64,000 bases of DNA from Saprospiraceae bacterium (lineage in GTDB: Bacteria > Bacteroidota > Bacteroidia > Chitinophagales > Saprospiraceae), in NCBI GenBank assembly GCA_016720635.1, contig JADKKF010000024.1, forward strand, positions 248,001 through 312,000. The letters are read 5' to 3'. Both the position numbers and the translations under genes were made by a program. Below the pieces are notes generated by a model. The model saw only the letters and a list, made by a program, of their open reading frames with translations. It searched no databases and was not told the origin of the DNA. Shown here in pieces: positions 34,464-43,946 of the stretch; the stretch's first letter is position 1; each line of letters starts with the position of its first letter.

Positions 34464-35816
34464 ATGAATATACATTTGATAGCCATAGGAGGCAGTGCCA
34501 TGCACAATATAGCTCTTGCATTAGAGTCCAAAGGATACAATGTTACTGGATCGGATGACGAAATATATGAGCCAGCTCGATCAAGATTGGCAGCCAAAGG
34601 ACTTCTCCCTAAAAGCGGCTGGTCGCCTGAAAAAATCCATGAAAAACTCGATTTGGTCATACTTGGGATGCACGCCAAAGCAGACAATCCAGAGCTTTTA
34701 AAAGCTCAAGAATTAGGGATCAAAGTCGTTTCTTACCCAGAATTCGTCTATGATCAGTCCAAAGATAAAATTAGGATCGTAGTAGCAGGAAGCCATGGGA
34801 AGACTACAACCACAGCAATGATCATGCATGTCTTGAAATACCACAATAAGTCTTTCGACTATTTGGTTGGGGCTTTGCTAGAGGGTTTTGACACGATGGC
34901 CTCCTTCTCAGATGCTCCCATTATCGTCATCGAAGGGGATGAATATCTCTCCTCTCCTATTGACAGGATTCCAAAAATGTTGCATTATAAGCCGCATATA
35001 GCCATCTTGACTGGAATAGCCTGGGACCACATTAATGTCTTTCCTGTTTTTGAACAATATTTACAACAATTCAAATTGTTCATGGAGTCCATCGTTGATG
35101 GAGGACAGCTCATTTACTATCGTCACGACTTAAATATCCAAAATCTCGTGAAAGATATGGTGAGACCCATCGATCTGATACCCTATGAATACTTTCCATA
35201 TTATGTTGAAAATGGCCATTTGAACATAGAATTAAATCAAAAAACACAAGCAATCAAAGTTTTTGGGCAACACAACCTTGAAAATATGCAAGCGGCGTAT
35301 TTTGCGCTAAAGAAAGTTGGGATCACGGACGATCAATTCCTAGAGGCCATTGGAGAGTTTAAAGGGGCCGCCAAGCGATTGCAGTTGATCAAAAAAGGCT
35401 TGAGAGACATCGCTTATTTAGATTTCGCCCATGCCCCATCCAAGGTCTCAGCTACATTAAAGGCCATAAAAGAGCGATTTCCAGATTTATTAATTTTTGC
35501 ATTGCTAGAATTGCATACATTTAGTAGCCTTGATCCCAGCTTTCTGAATGAATACGCAGGCACCTTGGATATCGCGGACCAAGCCATCGTATTCACGGAT
35601 GAAAATGCGCTTAAGATGAAAGGGAAGCAGAGTATAAGCGAAGAAATGATCAAAAAAAGTTTTCAAAACCAGAAAATGCTCGTAATCAATGATAATTTGC
35701 AATTGGTGGAGTTTTGCTACAGAATCAAGGATAAACCCAAATGTCTGCTCTTCATGAGTTCGGGGACTTTTGGGAATTTAGATATTGCCCAGCTCTGTGA
35801 AGAAATCATTCAGTAA
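34464..35816 (+). CDS. mpl: UDP-N-acetylmuramate:tripeptide ligase Mpl
   Basis: A 450-residue Mur-ligase-family enzyme. Mpl joins recycled murein tripeptide (L-Ala-gamma-D-Glu-meso-DAP) to UDP-MurNAc. The N-terminal domain starts IHLIAIGGSAMHNIALALESKG (HLIAIGGSAMHNIAL), typical for Mpl rather than MurC. The ATP-binding loop is AGSHGKTTTTAM. Others are IVIEGDEYLSSPID, ILTGIAWDHINVFP, and the C-terminal YLDFAHAPSKVSATL. Length is normal. It complements the NamZ-like enzyme elsewhere in this window in cell-wall recycling. Confidence 0.94.
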   Translation: MNIHLIAIGGSAMHNIALALESKGYNVTGSDDEIYEPARSRLAAKGLLPKSGWSPEKIHEKLDLVILGMHAKADNPELLKAQELGIKVVSYPEFVYDQSKDKIRIVVAGSHGKTTTTAMIMHVLKYHNKSFDYLVGALLEGFDTMASFSDAPIIVIEGDEYLSSPIDRIPKMLHYKPHIAILTGIAWDHINVFPVFEQYLQQFKLFMESIVDGGQLIYYRHDLNIQNLVKDMVRPIDLIPYEYFPYYVENGHLNIELNQKTQAIKVFGQHNLENMQAAYFALKKVGITDDQFLEAIGEFKGAAKRLQLIKKGLRDIAYLDFAHAPSKVSATLKAIKERFPDLLIFALLELHTFSSLDPSFLNEYAGTLDIADQAIVFTDENALKMKGKQSISEEMIKKSFQNQKMLVINDNLQLVEFCYRIKDKPKCLLFMSSGTFGNLDIAQLCEEIIQ

Positions 35817-35849
35817 GAGGAAAAACTACCAAAATTGATATTTTTACCT

Positions 35850-35857
35850 TAATTTTG
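35850..35857 (+). promoter_or_regulatory. Possible -7 box of pdhB
   Basis: TAATTTTG, a match to TAnnTTTG, 22 bases before the pdhB start codon. A -33 TTTG at the usual spacing is not evident. Confidence 0.35.
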
Positions 35858-35878
35858 TCTGCAATTTGAAAAAATATT

Positions 35879-36862
35879 ATGTCTAGAATAATTACGCTTA
35901 GAGATGCCTTGCGCGAGGCAATGACAGAAGAAATGAGAAAAGATGCCAATATTTTTCTCATGGGTGAAGAGGTCGCTCAATACGATGGTGCCTACAAAGT
36001 TAGTAAGGGCATGTTGGATGAATTTGGCCCTAATCGCGTCATTGATACACCTATCGCAGAACTTGGATTTGCAGGAATTGGCGTGGGTGCGGCCATGAAT
36101 GGTTTAAGACCCATCGTAGAATTCATGACATGGAATTTTGCTGTATTGGCTTTTGATCAAATCGTGAACAATGCAGCCAAAACAGTATCTCAATCTGGTG
36201 GTGAATTTAGATGTCCCATAGTATTCAGGGGCCCATCTGGAAGTGCTGGCCAATTGGCACAGCAACATTCTCAGACCTTCGAGTCTTGGCTAGGAAATTG
36301 TCCTGGACTTAAGGTTATTTCTTGCGTTGATCCTTATGATTCCAAAGGTCTATTAAAATCAGCCATAATCGACGACGACCCTGTTTGTTTCATGGAGTCC
36401 GAGGTGTGTTATGGAGATAAAGGAGACGTACCCGAAGGAGAATACTATATTCCCATCGGCAAGGCAGCTGTAAAGAGAGAAGGCTCAGACATCACGCTTG
36501 TTTCATACAACAAAATGATGAAGGTTGCCCAACATGCCGCTGATGAGCTGGCAAAAGAAGGCATTTCAGCAGAAGTTATCGATTTGAGAACCATAAGACC
36601 GCTAGACTATCAAACTCTAGTAAATTCTGTAAAAAAGACCAATAGAATGGTGGTCATCGATGAATCATGGCCTATGTATGGTGTATCTGCAGAGATCGCC
36701 TATGAAATGCAAAAATATGCCTTTGATTACTTGGATGCACCAATTTTGAGGGTTAACTCAATGGACACATCCCTGCCCTATTCTGCGCCATATGTCGATG
36801 CATATCTTCCTAGTGTGCATAGAGTGGTGGCCGCTGCCAAGCAGGTTTTGTATGTTCACTAA
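35879..36862 (+). CDS. pdhB: Pyruvate dehydrogenase E1 component, beta subunit
   Basis: A 327-residue E1 beta subunit that, with E1 alpha and thiamine diphosphate, decarboxylates pyruvate. Motifs include LREAMTEEMRKDANIFLMGE (split as LREAMTEEMRK and IFLMGEEVAQYDGAYKVSKG), RVIDTPIAELGFAGIGVGAA, PIVEFMTWNF, FRGPSGSAG and VVIDESWPMYGVSAEIA. The potassium and phosphorylation-loop residues are as in typical PdhB. The E1 alpha gene is not next to it; the E2-like gene at 12404-13726 may be a partner. This is the last core gene before the AT-rich accessory segment. Confidence 0.94.
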   Translation: MSRIITLRDALREAMTEEMRKDANIFLMGEEVAQYDGAYKVSKGMLDEFGPNRVIDTPIAELGFAGIGVGAAMNGLRPIVEFMTWNFAVLAFDQIVNNAAKTVSQSGGEFRCPIVFRGPSGSAGQLAQQHSQTFESWLGNCPGLKVISCVDPYDSKGLLKSAIIDDDPVCFMESEVCYGDKGDVPEGEYYIPIGKAAVKREGSDITLVSYNKMMKVAQHAADELAKEGISAEVIDLRTIRPLDYQTLVNSVKKTNRMVVIDESWPMYGVSAEIAYEMQKYAFDYLDAPILRVNSMDTSLPYSAPYVDAYLPSVHRVVAAAKQVLYVH

Positions 36863-37145
36863 AAACTCCATATTGAGGAATAAATACCGCTGATATGAAA
36901 AAATATTTGCGAATAAGATTAAATATTCGGACCATTTATTTTATATTTGCTCAATAATGCTATATTAAAACTTATAAAATTGAATAAACCGACAAATCTA
37001 CATGTCCAAATAGCGATTAATCAATATTTTAATCATCAGCGTTGCGTTTATTTTTCAAAGAATTATGCAGAAGCGGAGGTTTGGGTTTTTGGAGAGGGTG
37101 CATTGCGAATACGTGAATTCACTTAACTAATAACAGCTTTCTTAT

Positions 37146-38709
37146 ATGATAACAGCAACAGTAGGAATACAATTATTAAATTTTTTTAAAGAGCCGATAT
37201 TAAAACTAAGTCAAGACTTTAAAGATGAATTTATTGACATAGTCAATAATGGGTTATCTGAATTTGTTGATAATTTTTACAATAAGTATTCTAAAACTAA
37301 GACATTTATTTATAGAGATGAAAAAAGTCAACTTTTATGATGTTTTTTATCCAGTAACCATAAAAAACAATTCAGAAATTATTTCTGAAATCAACAATTT
37401 AAAAGATTTATTCAATAATAGAAAATATATTACAATTATTGGAATGGCAGGTTGTGGAAAAAGTATGTTGATGAAACATATTTTTATCCACCGTAAATCA
37501 ATTTTAAATATTCCAATAGTTATTGAATTAAGAAATTTAAATGATTTTAATGGTTCGATAACTGACTATATTACGAAAATACTAACGAAAACAAATTGTC
37601 GAAAAATGGCGGATAACTGAGAGAATTTTGAATGAGGGAATTTTTATTTTTTATTAGATGGTTATGATGAAATCTATTCAGAAAAAAAAGATAAAATAAC
37701 AAATGATATTGAGGAATTTTTCAATACTTACCCCGAATTACCAAAAAGTAAAAATAAATTTTATTGGAATGTATTTGATACACTTTGCACTAAACATGAT
37801 GCATTCACAAAAAAAGGGTTTTGGTTACATGAAAGAAAATCGAAACTCCAAAACGAAGATTTTGAAAACGTCCTAAAATGGTTTTCGTATATCTCCATCT
37901 TTAAAGGAAAGTATAACTTTGATTTAGAATATTTAAAAGCAATATTAAGCGAAATAAAAATTAAGCTCAATTTGCAACCAAGTTTGGATGATATAATTTA
38001 TGACTTGACAGTTTCAATTTCAATTTTAATTCAAGATGGAACTGATTATACATTCCCTCATAAATCATTACAAGAATATTTCCTGCCTATTTAATAAAGG
38101 GGCTGAATGAAGAACAAAAAGAGAAAATATACCATGAAAAATTCATCAATCTTAAAAGATATACCAATGGAGGGAATTTAAACCTTTATAAACTATGTTA
38201 TGAATTAGATAAAGTATGTTTTCTAAATATTTTTTAGTACCAATTACTAAAGAATTTTTAAATCTATTAAATAATACAAATGATATTCAATTAACTAAAT
38301 CATTTATAAAAGCTTTCAATTTAAAAATATATTTCCATAAAAACGAAAATGGCAATTATAAAATGGCTAGCCATTCTTATAATTATTTACCAGTTGATTC
38401 ATTTTTATCATTTTTTAATCTTAAAAGCATTTTACCAAATTTATTTGTACATGACGAAAAATCAATTAATGTAATTAATAATTTACTTGAAAATAAGCTA
38501 ATAATTTCTCATGATAATGGGATAGTCTCAAAAGTAAACTCTGTAAATATTTTGACGAGTGGAATGGGGATATTGAAAAATATGTAATAGAATCTGGGAT
38601 AGTTAATAATTTCAATCAATTATATGTTGACATTATTTCAAATTTAAAACAAATTGAAGATGAACTAGAGATAGAATCAGTGAATACCAAGGAGCTATTA
38701 GATATTTAA
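37146..38709 (+). pseudogene. NACHT-type STAND NTPase, decayed
   Basis: A badly broken gene in very AT-rich DNA. Pieces in order: an N-terminal segment (DNFYNKYSKTKTFIYRDEK), a P-loop in another frame (ITIIGMAGCGKSMLMKH), a Walker-B-like LLDGYDEIYSEKKDK, then ELPKSKNKFYWNVFDTLCTK, KWFSYISIFKGKYNFD and the NACHT-typical DYTFPHKSLQEYF. Further pieces run to a stop near 38709. At least seven single-base frameshifts are needed, and the region between DIEEF and NTYPE (about 37720) lacks the sensor/arginine-finger part that I would expect, so roughly 100 or more codons seem lost. Related bacterial NACHT proteins defend against phages. The copy cannot be functional. Confidence 0.85.
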
Positions 38710-38852
38710 AAAAAATAAGTAGAATACAACCCTCCCCCTCCCAACCCATTATCTAAAACCACTAAGAATGTCTCATTTAGGAGTAATTTACGGTAATACC
38801 CCTCGAGACCCATTTCCTAAATTGTTAATATAAAAAATGTTTGGCTTCAACA

Positions 38853-38993
38853 TCTGTGCGCCAAGAATGGTAGTGGTCTGACCACCCATAGCGGATTCGG
38901 TTGGGATGGTCAGAGTCTCGTATCGATTTCGCCTCGAACGATGCGAGACGGAACCCACGAACAGTCTGGTCCTCGCACAGCGAGGAGGCGCCC
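38853..38993 (+). repeat. Structured GC-rich element (copy A), candidate non-coding RNA
   Basis: A 141-bp element with an A-rich tract immediately after. It would fold as a closed multi-branch structure: outer stem GCGCC (38858-38862) with GGCGC (38987-38991); hairpin 1 CTGACCA (38878-38884) with TGGTCAG (38907-38913); hairpin 2 GTCTCGTATCG (38915-38925) with CGATGCGAGAC (38939-38949); hairpin 3 TCCTCGC (38970-38976) with GCGAGGA (38980-38986). A second copy at 43808-43946 keeps all four helices. No ORF is preserved. It lies between the NACHT pseudogene and the 3' end of the histidine kinase gene. Confidence 0.75.
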
Positions 38994-39016
38994 AAAAAAT
39001 AAAGATCAAACTGAAC

Positions 39017-41011
39017 CTATTTTTTAACTACGATAGTGATGATGGTGCCACCGAGACCTGACTTTATATTGGCTACTCCCGAAATGGCGCGGCTGCGTTC
39101 GATGATATTGTGTAGGCCGAAGGCTTTCCCGTTTTGCAGCGTTTTGGGGACGTCGAAGCCCCTGCCGTTGTCTTTGACTTCAATGTGGACATTTTGGGTA
39201 TCTTCCGTGATCGTGATTTTGCCTGCGATGGCTTGGCTGTATTTTACCATATTGGTGACGGCCTCTTGGAGGATTCTGTATATCTGGAGTTCGTAAGCGC
39301 GAGACAAACTGTTACTGTAATTGATATCCGCTGTTAGGATAAAATTATTGTGCTGTTGGACCCTTTCCACCATCTGCTCTATGGTAATCTGAAGCCCCAC
39401 ATTGTCGAATAGGACTGGACTCAAGCTGCGTGTGATGGATCGAATTTCTTCCAAAATATCATCTACTCTGTCTTGCAATCCACCTGAATTGTTGTCGATG
39501 GATTTTTTAAGACTGATCAGTTCGTGACTGACGCTATCGTGGAGATCGGCGGCTATGCGCTTACGGTCCTCCTCCGTCTGTTGCAGAAGTTGTTGGCTAA
39601 AATTCAGCTGGGATGCATTTTGTTGTTTTAACTCGAATTTTTGTTGTTTTTGTTGATAAAATAAAAATCCAAGCAATAATAAGCATAGTGCAGCCATTAA
39701 AAATGCGATAAAGTAGTTTTTCAAGGAAATGGTGGTTTGTTGTAATATGATTTGTTGCTGTTTTTGCTCAGTATCATATTTGGCTTGTAGGTCAAATAGT
39801 TTGCCTTTTGCGTTGTTGGCTTGGATAGAATCGTTTAGGCTCATGAGTTTTTCGGTATAAAACAGGGCTTGATTTAGATTGCCTTTTATCTTAGCATTTT
39901 GGCTCAACACATCATAATAGTACTTCGCTGTAACAAATATTTTGTAGCGTTCCATGTCTGCGGCTAAGCGTGCGATTTCTGATTCGTTGCTAAGTGTATT
40001 GTACTTTTCAAAATGGCACATTTCTTTGTAAACACCTATGTTTTCTTCATATTCTTGCCTGTTGGCAATTTTGTTTATTTCAATGCATTTCTCCAAGAAA
40101 TAATATGCGCTGTCTATTTCGCCGACGATAATACATTTTTGGACGCAGGCACCCATTACTTGAAAAGAAAGTCGGTTGTTCTTCTCGGGCATGTCATTAA
40201 ATGCTGAGGTTATGGCGTTGACCTCTTGGACAAAATGTGAGGAATCACTGGTCTCAGTAAAGGAAAAATAAGCTTTTTTGAGTCGATATTTGAGCGCATT
40301 TTTCAAATTATTGTCCGATACAGCTATTGCTATAGCCTTATTGGTATAATAGTGAAAATAATAGCTGCTATGGAGGGCAGAATAACAATTGGCTATATTT
40401 ACAAAAGTGGTACTGATATTGCCACGGTCATTCAGTTTTTCGTAAAAGTCAACAGCCCTTAAGTAATAGGCTATGGCAGACTCGTACTGGTTCTCCATGA
40501 ATGCAATATTGCCCAAAAGCAAGTAACACGAGGGTAGATTTTTGGTAAAATTAACTGTATCAGCAGCTTCTGTTGCCTTCAAAAGCCACACTTTGGCTTC
40601 AGGATTATTGCCCAAGAAATAATATTGATTGCCAATGCTAAATTTCAAATAATCGAGGATATTTTTGTTTTGTGCAGATTCTGGGGTGATTTTTACACAT
40701 TCTAGACAGGTACGCAACAAAAAACTATCCGTTACCTCGAGACTGTTAACAGTACTTGCATAGCTTTTTAGCAAACCAAGATATCGGTTTGTATTGTTTG
40801 CCATTACGTTTGAACTATAATATTTTACAAAGGTATCCAAATAGCCTGTAGTAATCCGATCGTTATAATTCTGCTCATTATCAAGCCAATAGCTCGTCAC
40901 ATCTTGTACAACTGGTTGATTATCTGCCGATGGGTGGAATTTGTCTTTGCAACCAAATAGGAACAATGATGCCACACAAACTAAGAATATTTTATCAAAA
41001 CATATTTTCAT
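39017..41011 (-). CDS. TPR-containing sensor histidine kinase (HisKA_3 / NarL partner type)
   Basis: A 664-residue sensor kinase. The N-terminus has a lipobox-like LFLFGC (Cys21), followed by an extracytoplasmic region of TPR-like repeats (about residues 110-400), one membrane segment (about 433-453), a coiled linker, a HisKA_3 dimerisation domain with phospho-acceptor His491 in RIAADLHDSVSHE, and an HATPase_c domain ending near residue 664 (VKDNGRGFDV, FGLHNIIERSRAISG). It would sense an envelope signal and pass phosphate to the LuxR-type regulator encoded divergently at 41620. Having both a lipobox and a membrane segment is unusual; the cysteine may not be lipidated. Confidence 0.9.
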   Translation of the reverse strand: MKICFDKIFLVCVASLFLFGCKDKFHPSADNQPVVQDVTSYWLDNEQNYNDRITTGYLDTFVKYYSSNVMANNTNRYLGLLKSYASTVNSLEVTDSFLLRTCLECVKITPESAQNKNILDYLKFSIGNQYYFLGNNPEAKVWLLKATEAADTVNFTKNLPSCYLLLGNIAFMENQYESAIAYYLRAVDFYEKLNDRGNISTTFVNIANCYSALHSSYYFHYYTNKAIAIAVSDNNLKNALKYRLKKAYFSFTETSDSSHFVQEVNAITSAFNDMPEKNNRLSFQVMGACVQKCIIVGEIDSAYYFLEKCIEINKIANRQEYEENIGVYKEMCHFEKYNTLSNESEIARLAADMERYKIFVTAKYYYDVLSQNAKIKGNLNQALFYTEKLMSLNDSIQANNAKGKLFDLQAKYDTEQKQQQIILQQTTISLKNYFIAFLMAALCLLLLGFLFYQQKQQKFELKQQNASQLNFSQQLLQQTEEDRKRIAADLHDSVSHELISLKKSIDNNSGGLQDRVDDILEEIRSITRSLSPVLFDNVGLQITIEQMVERVQQHNNFILTADINYSNSLSRAYELQIYRILQEAVTNMVKYSQAIAGKITITEDTQNVHIEVKDNGRGFDVPKTLQNGKAFGLHNIIERSRAISGVANIKSGLGGTIITIVVKK

Positions 41012-41135
41012 ACCCCAAAATTATTTTAATAAATCGATACTAGGTTCATTGTGAAAAAATAAATAGGGTTAACCCTATTGATTGGTATTACATATGGTTG
41101 TATTATTGTGGCTATTATTTCAAATAACAAAACCA

Positions 41136-41468
41136 ATGGAAAATGCAGTAAAATATTATTCGGAGAATATTGCGGATGAGGCAATAATACTTTGGAATGC
41201 GTCTAGCAGCACGCTATTCTCGAGTTGGACTCTGAGCAATGAAGATCAAATCAATGGAAATTTTATATCGGATAAAGAAGGTCGTTACGAGATCATTTGC
41301 CCTCCGAATTTGCATTTCATTCAACCATTGTCCTCTGATTTGGTGGAGAAAGAAAGTCCTTTACTCTGGCTCGTACAAAAAATTTGTGATCAATGGGCAA
41401 ATACAGGGAATATCGGGGACATCACTGACTTACCAATCTTTGGAGGCAGCGAGTGGACTTTGGGATAA
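41136..41468 (+). CDS. Hypothetical protein between kinase and regulator
   Basis: A 110-residue ORF from ATG 41136 (MENAVKYYSENIADEAIILW). An upstream ATG at 41082 would add 18 hydrophobic residues and could make a signal sequence. The protein is rich in Trp, Ser and acidic residues (STLFSSWTLSNEDQ, FGGSEWTLG) and has no known motif. It is in the divergent region between the histidine kinase and response regulator genes, on the regulator strand. Coding status is uncertain. Confidence 0.45.
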   Translation: MENAVKYYSENIADEAIILWNASSSTLFSSWTLSNEDQINGNFISDKEGRYEIICPPNLHFIQPLSSDLVEKESPLLWLVQKICDQWANTGNIGDITDLPIFGGSEWTLG

Positions 41469-41619
41469 ATCATTGTTTTTTTTTTACAATGAGGTTGTGT
41501 GAGAGACTTTTAAAATAAATACTTAAATGAATTTTATTATGGAAATATGAATAAAAACATAATTTTATAATGTAGTAATATTATTTCGAAGAACCAAAGC
41601 AGTAACTTTAATAAAAAAC

Positions 41620-42237
41620 ATGCATTTTATCATCGCTGACGATCACCCGTTCACACTTCAGGGGACCAAAGCCTATGTAGAAAGTCTAGGCTATGTAGTT
41701 CTGGATACCGCATTAAATGGTAGAGAAGCTTATACTCAAATAAGAAAGTTGAAACCTGAAATAGCCATCCTTGATATCAGTATGCCCGAAATGAACGGTT
41801 TGGATATCCTAGAAAAAGTAAGTGAAGAAATGCTTCCTGTAAAAGTAATCTTTATCACGACGCATAGAGAAATGAGTATATATAAGAAGGCGAGTGAACT
41901 GGGTATTTGGGGATATATTCTAAAAAATTATGCAGATCAAGAGTTGAAAGATTGTATCACCGATGTAATCAACGGCATTCGATACATGAGTCCGCACCTA
42001 ACCCAAGACCTGGCCATCGATCGGCAGTATATCAAAAACGAGGCGATCAGTAAATTAAATTTTATAGAAAATAGGGTGGTGCAATTGATAGCACAACAAA
42101 AAACCACCAAACAAATATCAGAATTGCTTTTTCTTTCTGAAAAAACGGTAGAGGCTCATAGATCGTCCATCATCCAAAAACTAGGGCTGCCCCATGAAAA
42201 AAATGCTTTAATGAAATGGGCTATTAATTTTGAATGA
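41620..42237 (+). CDS. LuxR/NarL-family response regulator
   Basis: A 205-residue two-component regulator. The receiver domain (residues 1-120) has acidic pocket FIIADDHP, phospho-acceptor Asp52 in AILDISMPEMNG, and conserved Thr/Lys in FITTH and ILKNYADQEL. The C-terminal LuxR helix-turn-helix (about 140-200) reads VQLIAQQKTTKQISELLFLS and KTVEAHRSSIIQKLG. It is probably phosphorylated by the kinase at 39017-41011, transcribed divergently. Target genes are unknown. Confidence 0.93.
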   Translation: MHFIIADDHPFTLQGTKAYVESLGYVVLDTALNGREAYTQIRKLKPEIAILDISMPEMNGLDILEKVSEEMLPVKVIFITTHREMSIYKKASELGIWGYILKNYADQELKDCITDVINGIRYMSPHLTQDLAIDRQYIKNEAISKLNFIENRVVQLIAQQKTTKQISELLFLSEKTVEAHRSSIIQKLGLPHEKNALMKWAINFE

Positions 42238-42373
42238 GGAGGAATGTTACTTGAAATGTTTTGAAAATGCTAATTGTTGACTGATGTATTAAAAAAAGGA
42301 AAAAACCATAAAATATATACATTTATTCTAGGATATCCAAGTAAAAACAGACAAAAAGTCGTAAATTTACACT

Positions 42374-43138
42374 GTGGAAGAACAAGGCTATATAGAAATT
42401 AAATTTGAGAGTTTAATAGGTAATACCCCTATAAAACCCAATGATCTTGACATTGCAGAGATAAAAGAAATTATAAGCGATGTGGAGACATTTTTATATC
42501 CTTCAAGAGGAGAAAAAGCCGAGCGTCCCCATATTTCATACAACATAGAAGAAGGCTCAGTACGGAATTTGTTTTATTTGCCCATATCTGGTGTTTTGTT
42601 GTTTAACGGTTTGGCTGGAGAGATTAATAATCGTGGTAACATTGATTTTCTGGATTCCAAAAGGGCATTAATTATTGATAAATTTCAACGAAAAGCAAAT
42701 GAAAAAAACTTAGAAATTTCGTTTTACAGTTCCTCAGACATAAAACCGATATTAAAAATCAACAGAGAAACTAAATTTTTCAAAATTGCTGCTACACAAA
42801 TTGAAACAGAGTTTATTTTATATGGGAAAGTGAATGAAGAAGGAGGAAATAATCCTAATTTTCATCTATTAACTAAGGAGTATGGCAAGCTAGTCATAAG
42901 TGCTACCGAACAACAACTTTTGGAAGGGGAAAAGCGATTGTTCAAAATTTATGGCGTAAAAGCAAAAGGTAAACAAAACCTTGCAGATGGCAAACCATTT
43001 GACCTAAAATTGATTGATTACATTACTTACAATCCAAATTATAATGAACATAAATTGGATTTATTGATAGAAAGGGCCTCAGTAAAATGGAATACAATAC
43101 CCAATGTGGATGTTTGGTTAAATGAAATAAGAGGATAA
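42374..43138 (+). CDS. Unknown 254-residue partner of a PIN-domain protein
   Basis: A soluble 254-residue protein of unknown family, beginning at a GTG (42374). Notable segments are AERPHISYNIEEGSVRNLF, EFILYGKVNEEGGNNPNFHL, a LLEGEKRLFKIYGVKAKGKQ block and a C-terminal VDVWLNEIRG. It has no helix-turn-helix or AbrB-like domain of the usual VapB antitoxins. It ends 4 bases before the PIN-domain gene, so the two are surely co-transcribed and probably act together. A role as an antitoxin, RNA-binding partner or enzyme is possible, but nothing in the sequence decides. Confidence 0.75.
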   Translation: MEEQGYIEIKFESLIGNTPIKPNDLDIAEIKEIISDVETFLYPSRGEKAERPHISYNIEEGSVRNLFYLPISGVLLFNGLAGEINNRGNIDFLDSKRALIIDKFQRKANEKNLEISFYSSSDIKPILKINRETKFFKIAATQIETEFILYGKVNEEGGNNPNFHLLTKEYGKLVISATEQQLLEGEKRLFKIYGVKAKGKQNLADGKPFDLKLIDYITYNPNYNEHKLDLLIERASVKWNTIPNVDVWLNEIRG

Positions 43139-43142
43139 GCAA

Positions 43143-43613
43143 ATGGACAGCATTCTACTTGATACCTCTTTTTGTATTCGGCTACTCAAAAGCAATGATG
43201 AATTACATCAAAATGCAAAGGATTATTTTAAATACTTTTTAGAACACAAGGTTGAAATATATCTGTCCACAATAGTTATTGCTGAATACTCAGTTAAGGA
43301 TGATGCTAATAACTTACCTCTTGACTTTGTGAAAATTGCACCATTCGATTTTTTTGATGGTAAAACAGCAGGTGAGTTTCATTCCATTATTATCAATAAT
43401 AAAACCCAAATTGCCACTTTTGATCGAAATGTAATTAAAGACGATTGCAAATTATTAGCACAAATATGTAATAGAAAAATTAGTGCATATATTACCAAGG
43501 ACAAAAAATCATTCGGACAAATATTCTTACCAATACAAAAGGTAAAAGGTTTTAATATTGAATTATTGGATTTGGCAATACCTTTGAGAGATTTCAAAGG
43601 AGAATTATTTTAA
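43143..43613 (+). CDS. PIN-domain ribonuclease (VapC-like toxin candidate)
   Basis: A 156-residue PIN-domain protein. The acidic residues expected for the metal site are seen as Asp7 in ILLDTSF, Glu48 in IVIAEYSV, Asp100/101 in NVIKDDCKLL and Asp120 in AYITKDKKS. PIN proteins cut single-stranded RNA, commonly tRNA or rRNA when they act as toxins. It follows a 254-residue protein by 4 bases, which suggests a two-gene toxin-antitoxin-like module with an unusually large first gene. It is somewhat longer than classical VapC (about 130). Confidence 0.8.
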   Translation: MDSILLDTSFCIRLLKSNDELHQNAKDYFKYFLEHKVEIYLSTIVIAEYSVKDDANNLPLDFVKIAPFDFFDGKTAGEFHSIIINNKTQIATFDRNVIKDDCKLLAQICNRKISAYITKDKKSFGQIFLPIQKVKGFNIELLDLAIPLRDFKGELF

Positions 43614-43807
43614 TTGGTGTCATAAAATACCTCTAGGGATAAACTCTATTTTTGATCATTAAAATTGTATTAGCCAGACAAAATTTCTAGTATTTATTTA
43701 AGCCACTGGGAGAAATTTATTACCTGAATAAAAACCAAAAAAATATATGATTTTCAATATAAATCCACTCGAAATCTACTACCTATCCCAACTAGTTGCC
43801 TCCATGT

Positions 43808-43946
43808 TCTGTGCGCCAAGAATGGTAGTGGTCTGTCCATAAATGAGCCTCAACAGGTATGGACAGAGTCTCGAATCGATTTCTTTTAGAGCGATTCGAG
43901 ACGGCACCCACGAACAGTCTGGTCCTCGCGCAGCGAGGAGGCGCCC
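43808..43946 (+). repeat. Structured GC-rich element (copy B), candidate non-coding RNA
   Basis: A 139-bp homologue of 38853-38993, same strand. Helices: outer GCGCC (43813-43817) with GGCGC (43940-43944); hairpin 1 CTGTCCAT (43833-43840) with ATGGACAG (43859-43866); hairpin 2 GTCTCGAATCG (43868-43878) with CGATTCGAGAC (43892-43902); hairpin 3 TCCTCGC (43923-43929) with GCGAGGA (43933-43939). Relative to copy A, hairpin 1 swaps an A-T pair for T-A and hairpin 2 swaps U-G for A-U, while loops differ freely. It lies in the gap before the enzyme gene at 44018. Confidence 0.75.

Noticed and set aside
36980..37126. 48-codon TTG-start frame with VWVFGEGALRIREF
   Set aside because: Could be a gene remnant, but there is no family match I can name and the start is weak.
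38853..43946. Pair of elements considered as ends of a composite transposon
   Set aside because: Direct orientation, no transposase between them, and similar elements elsewhere without such a partner.
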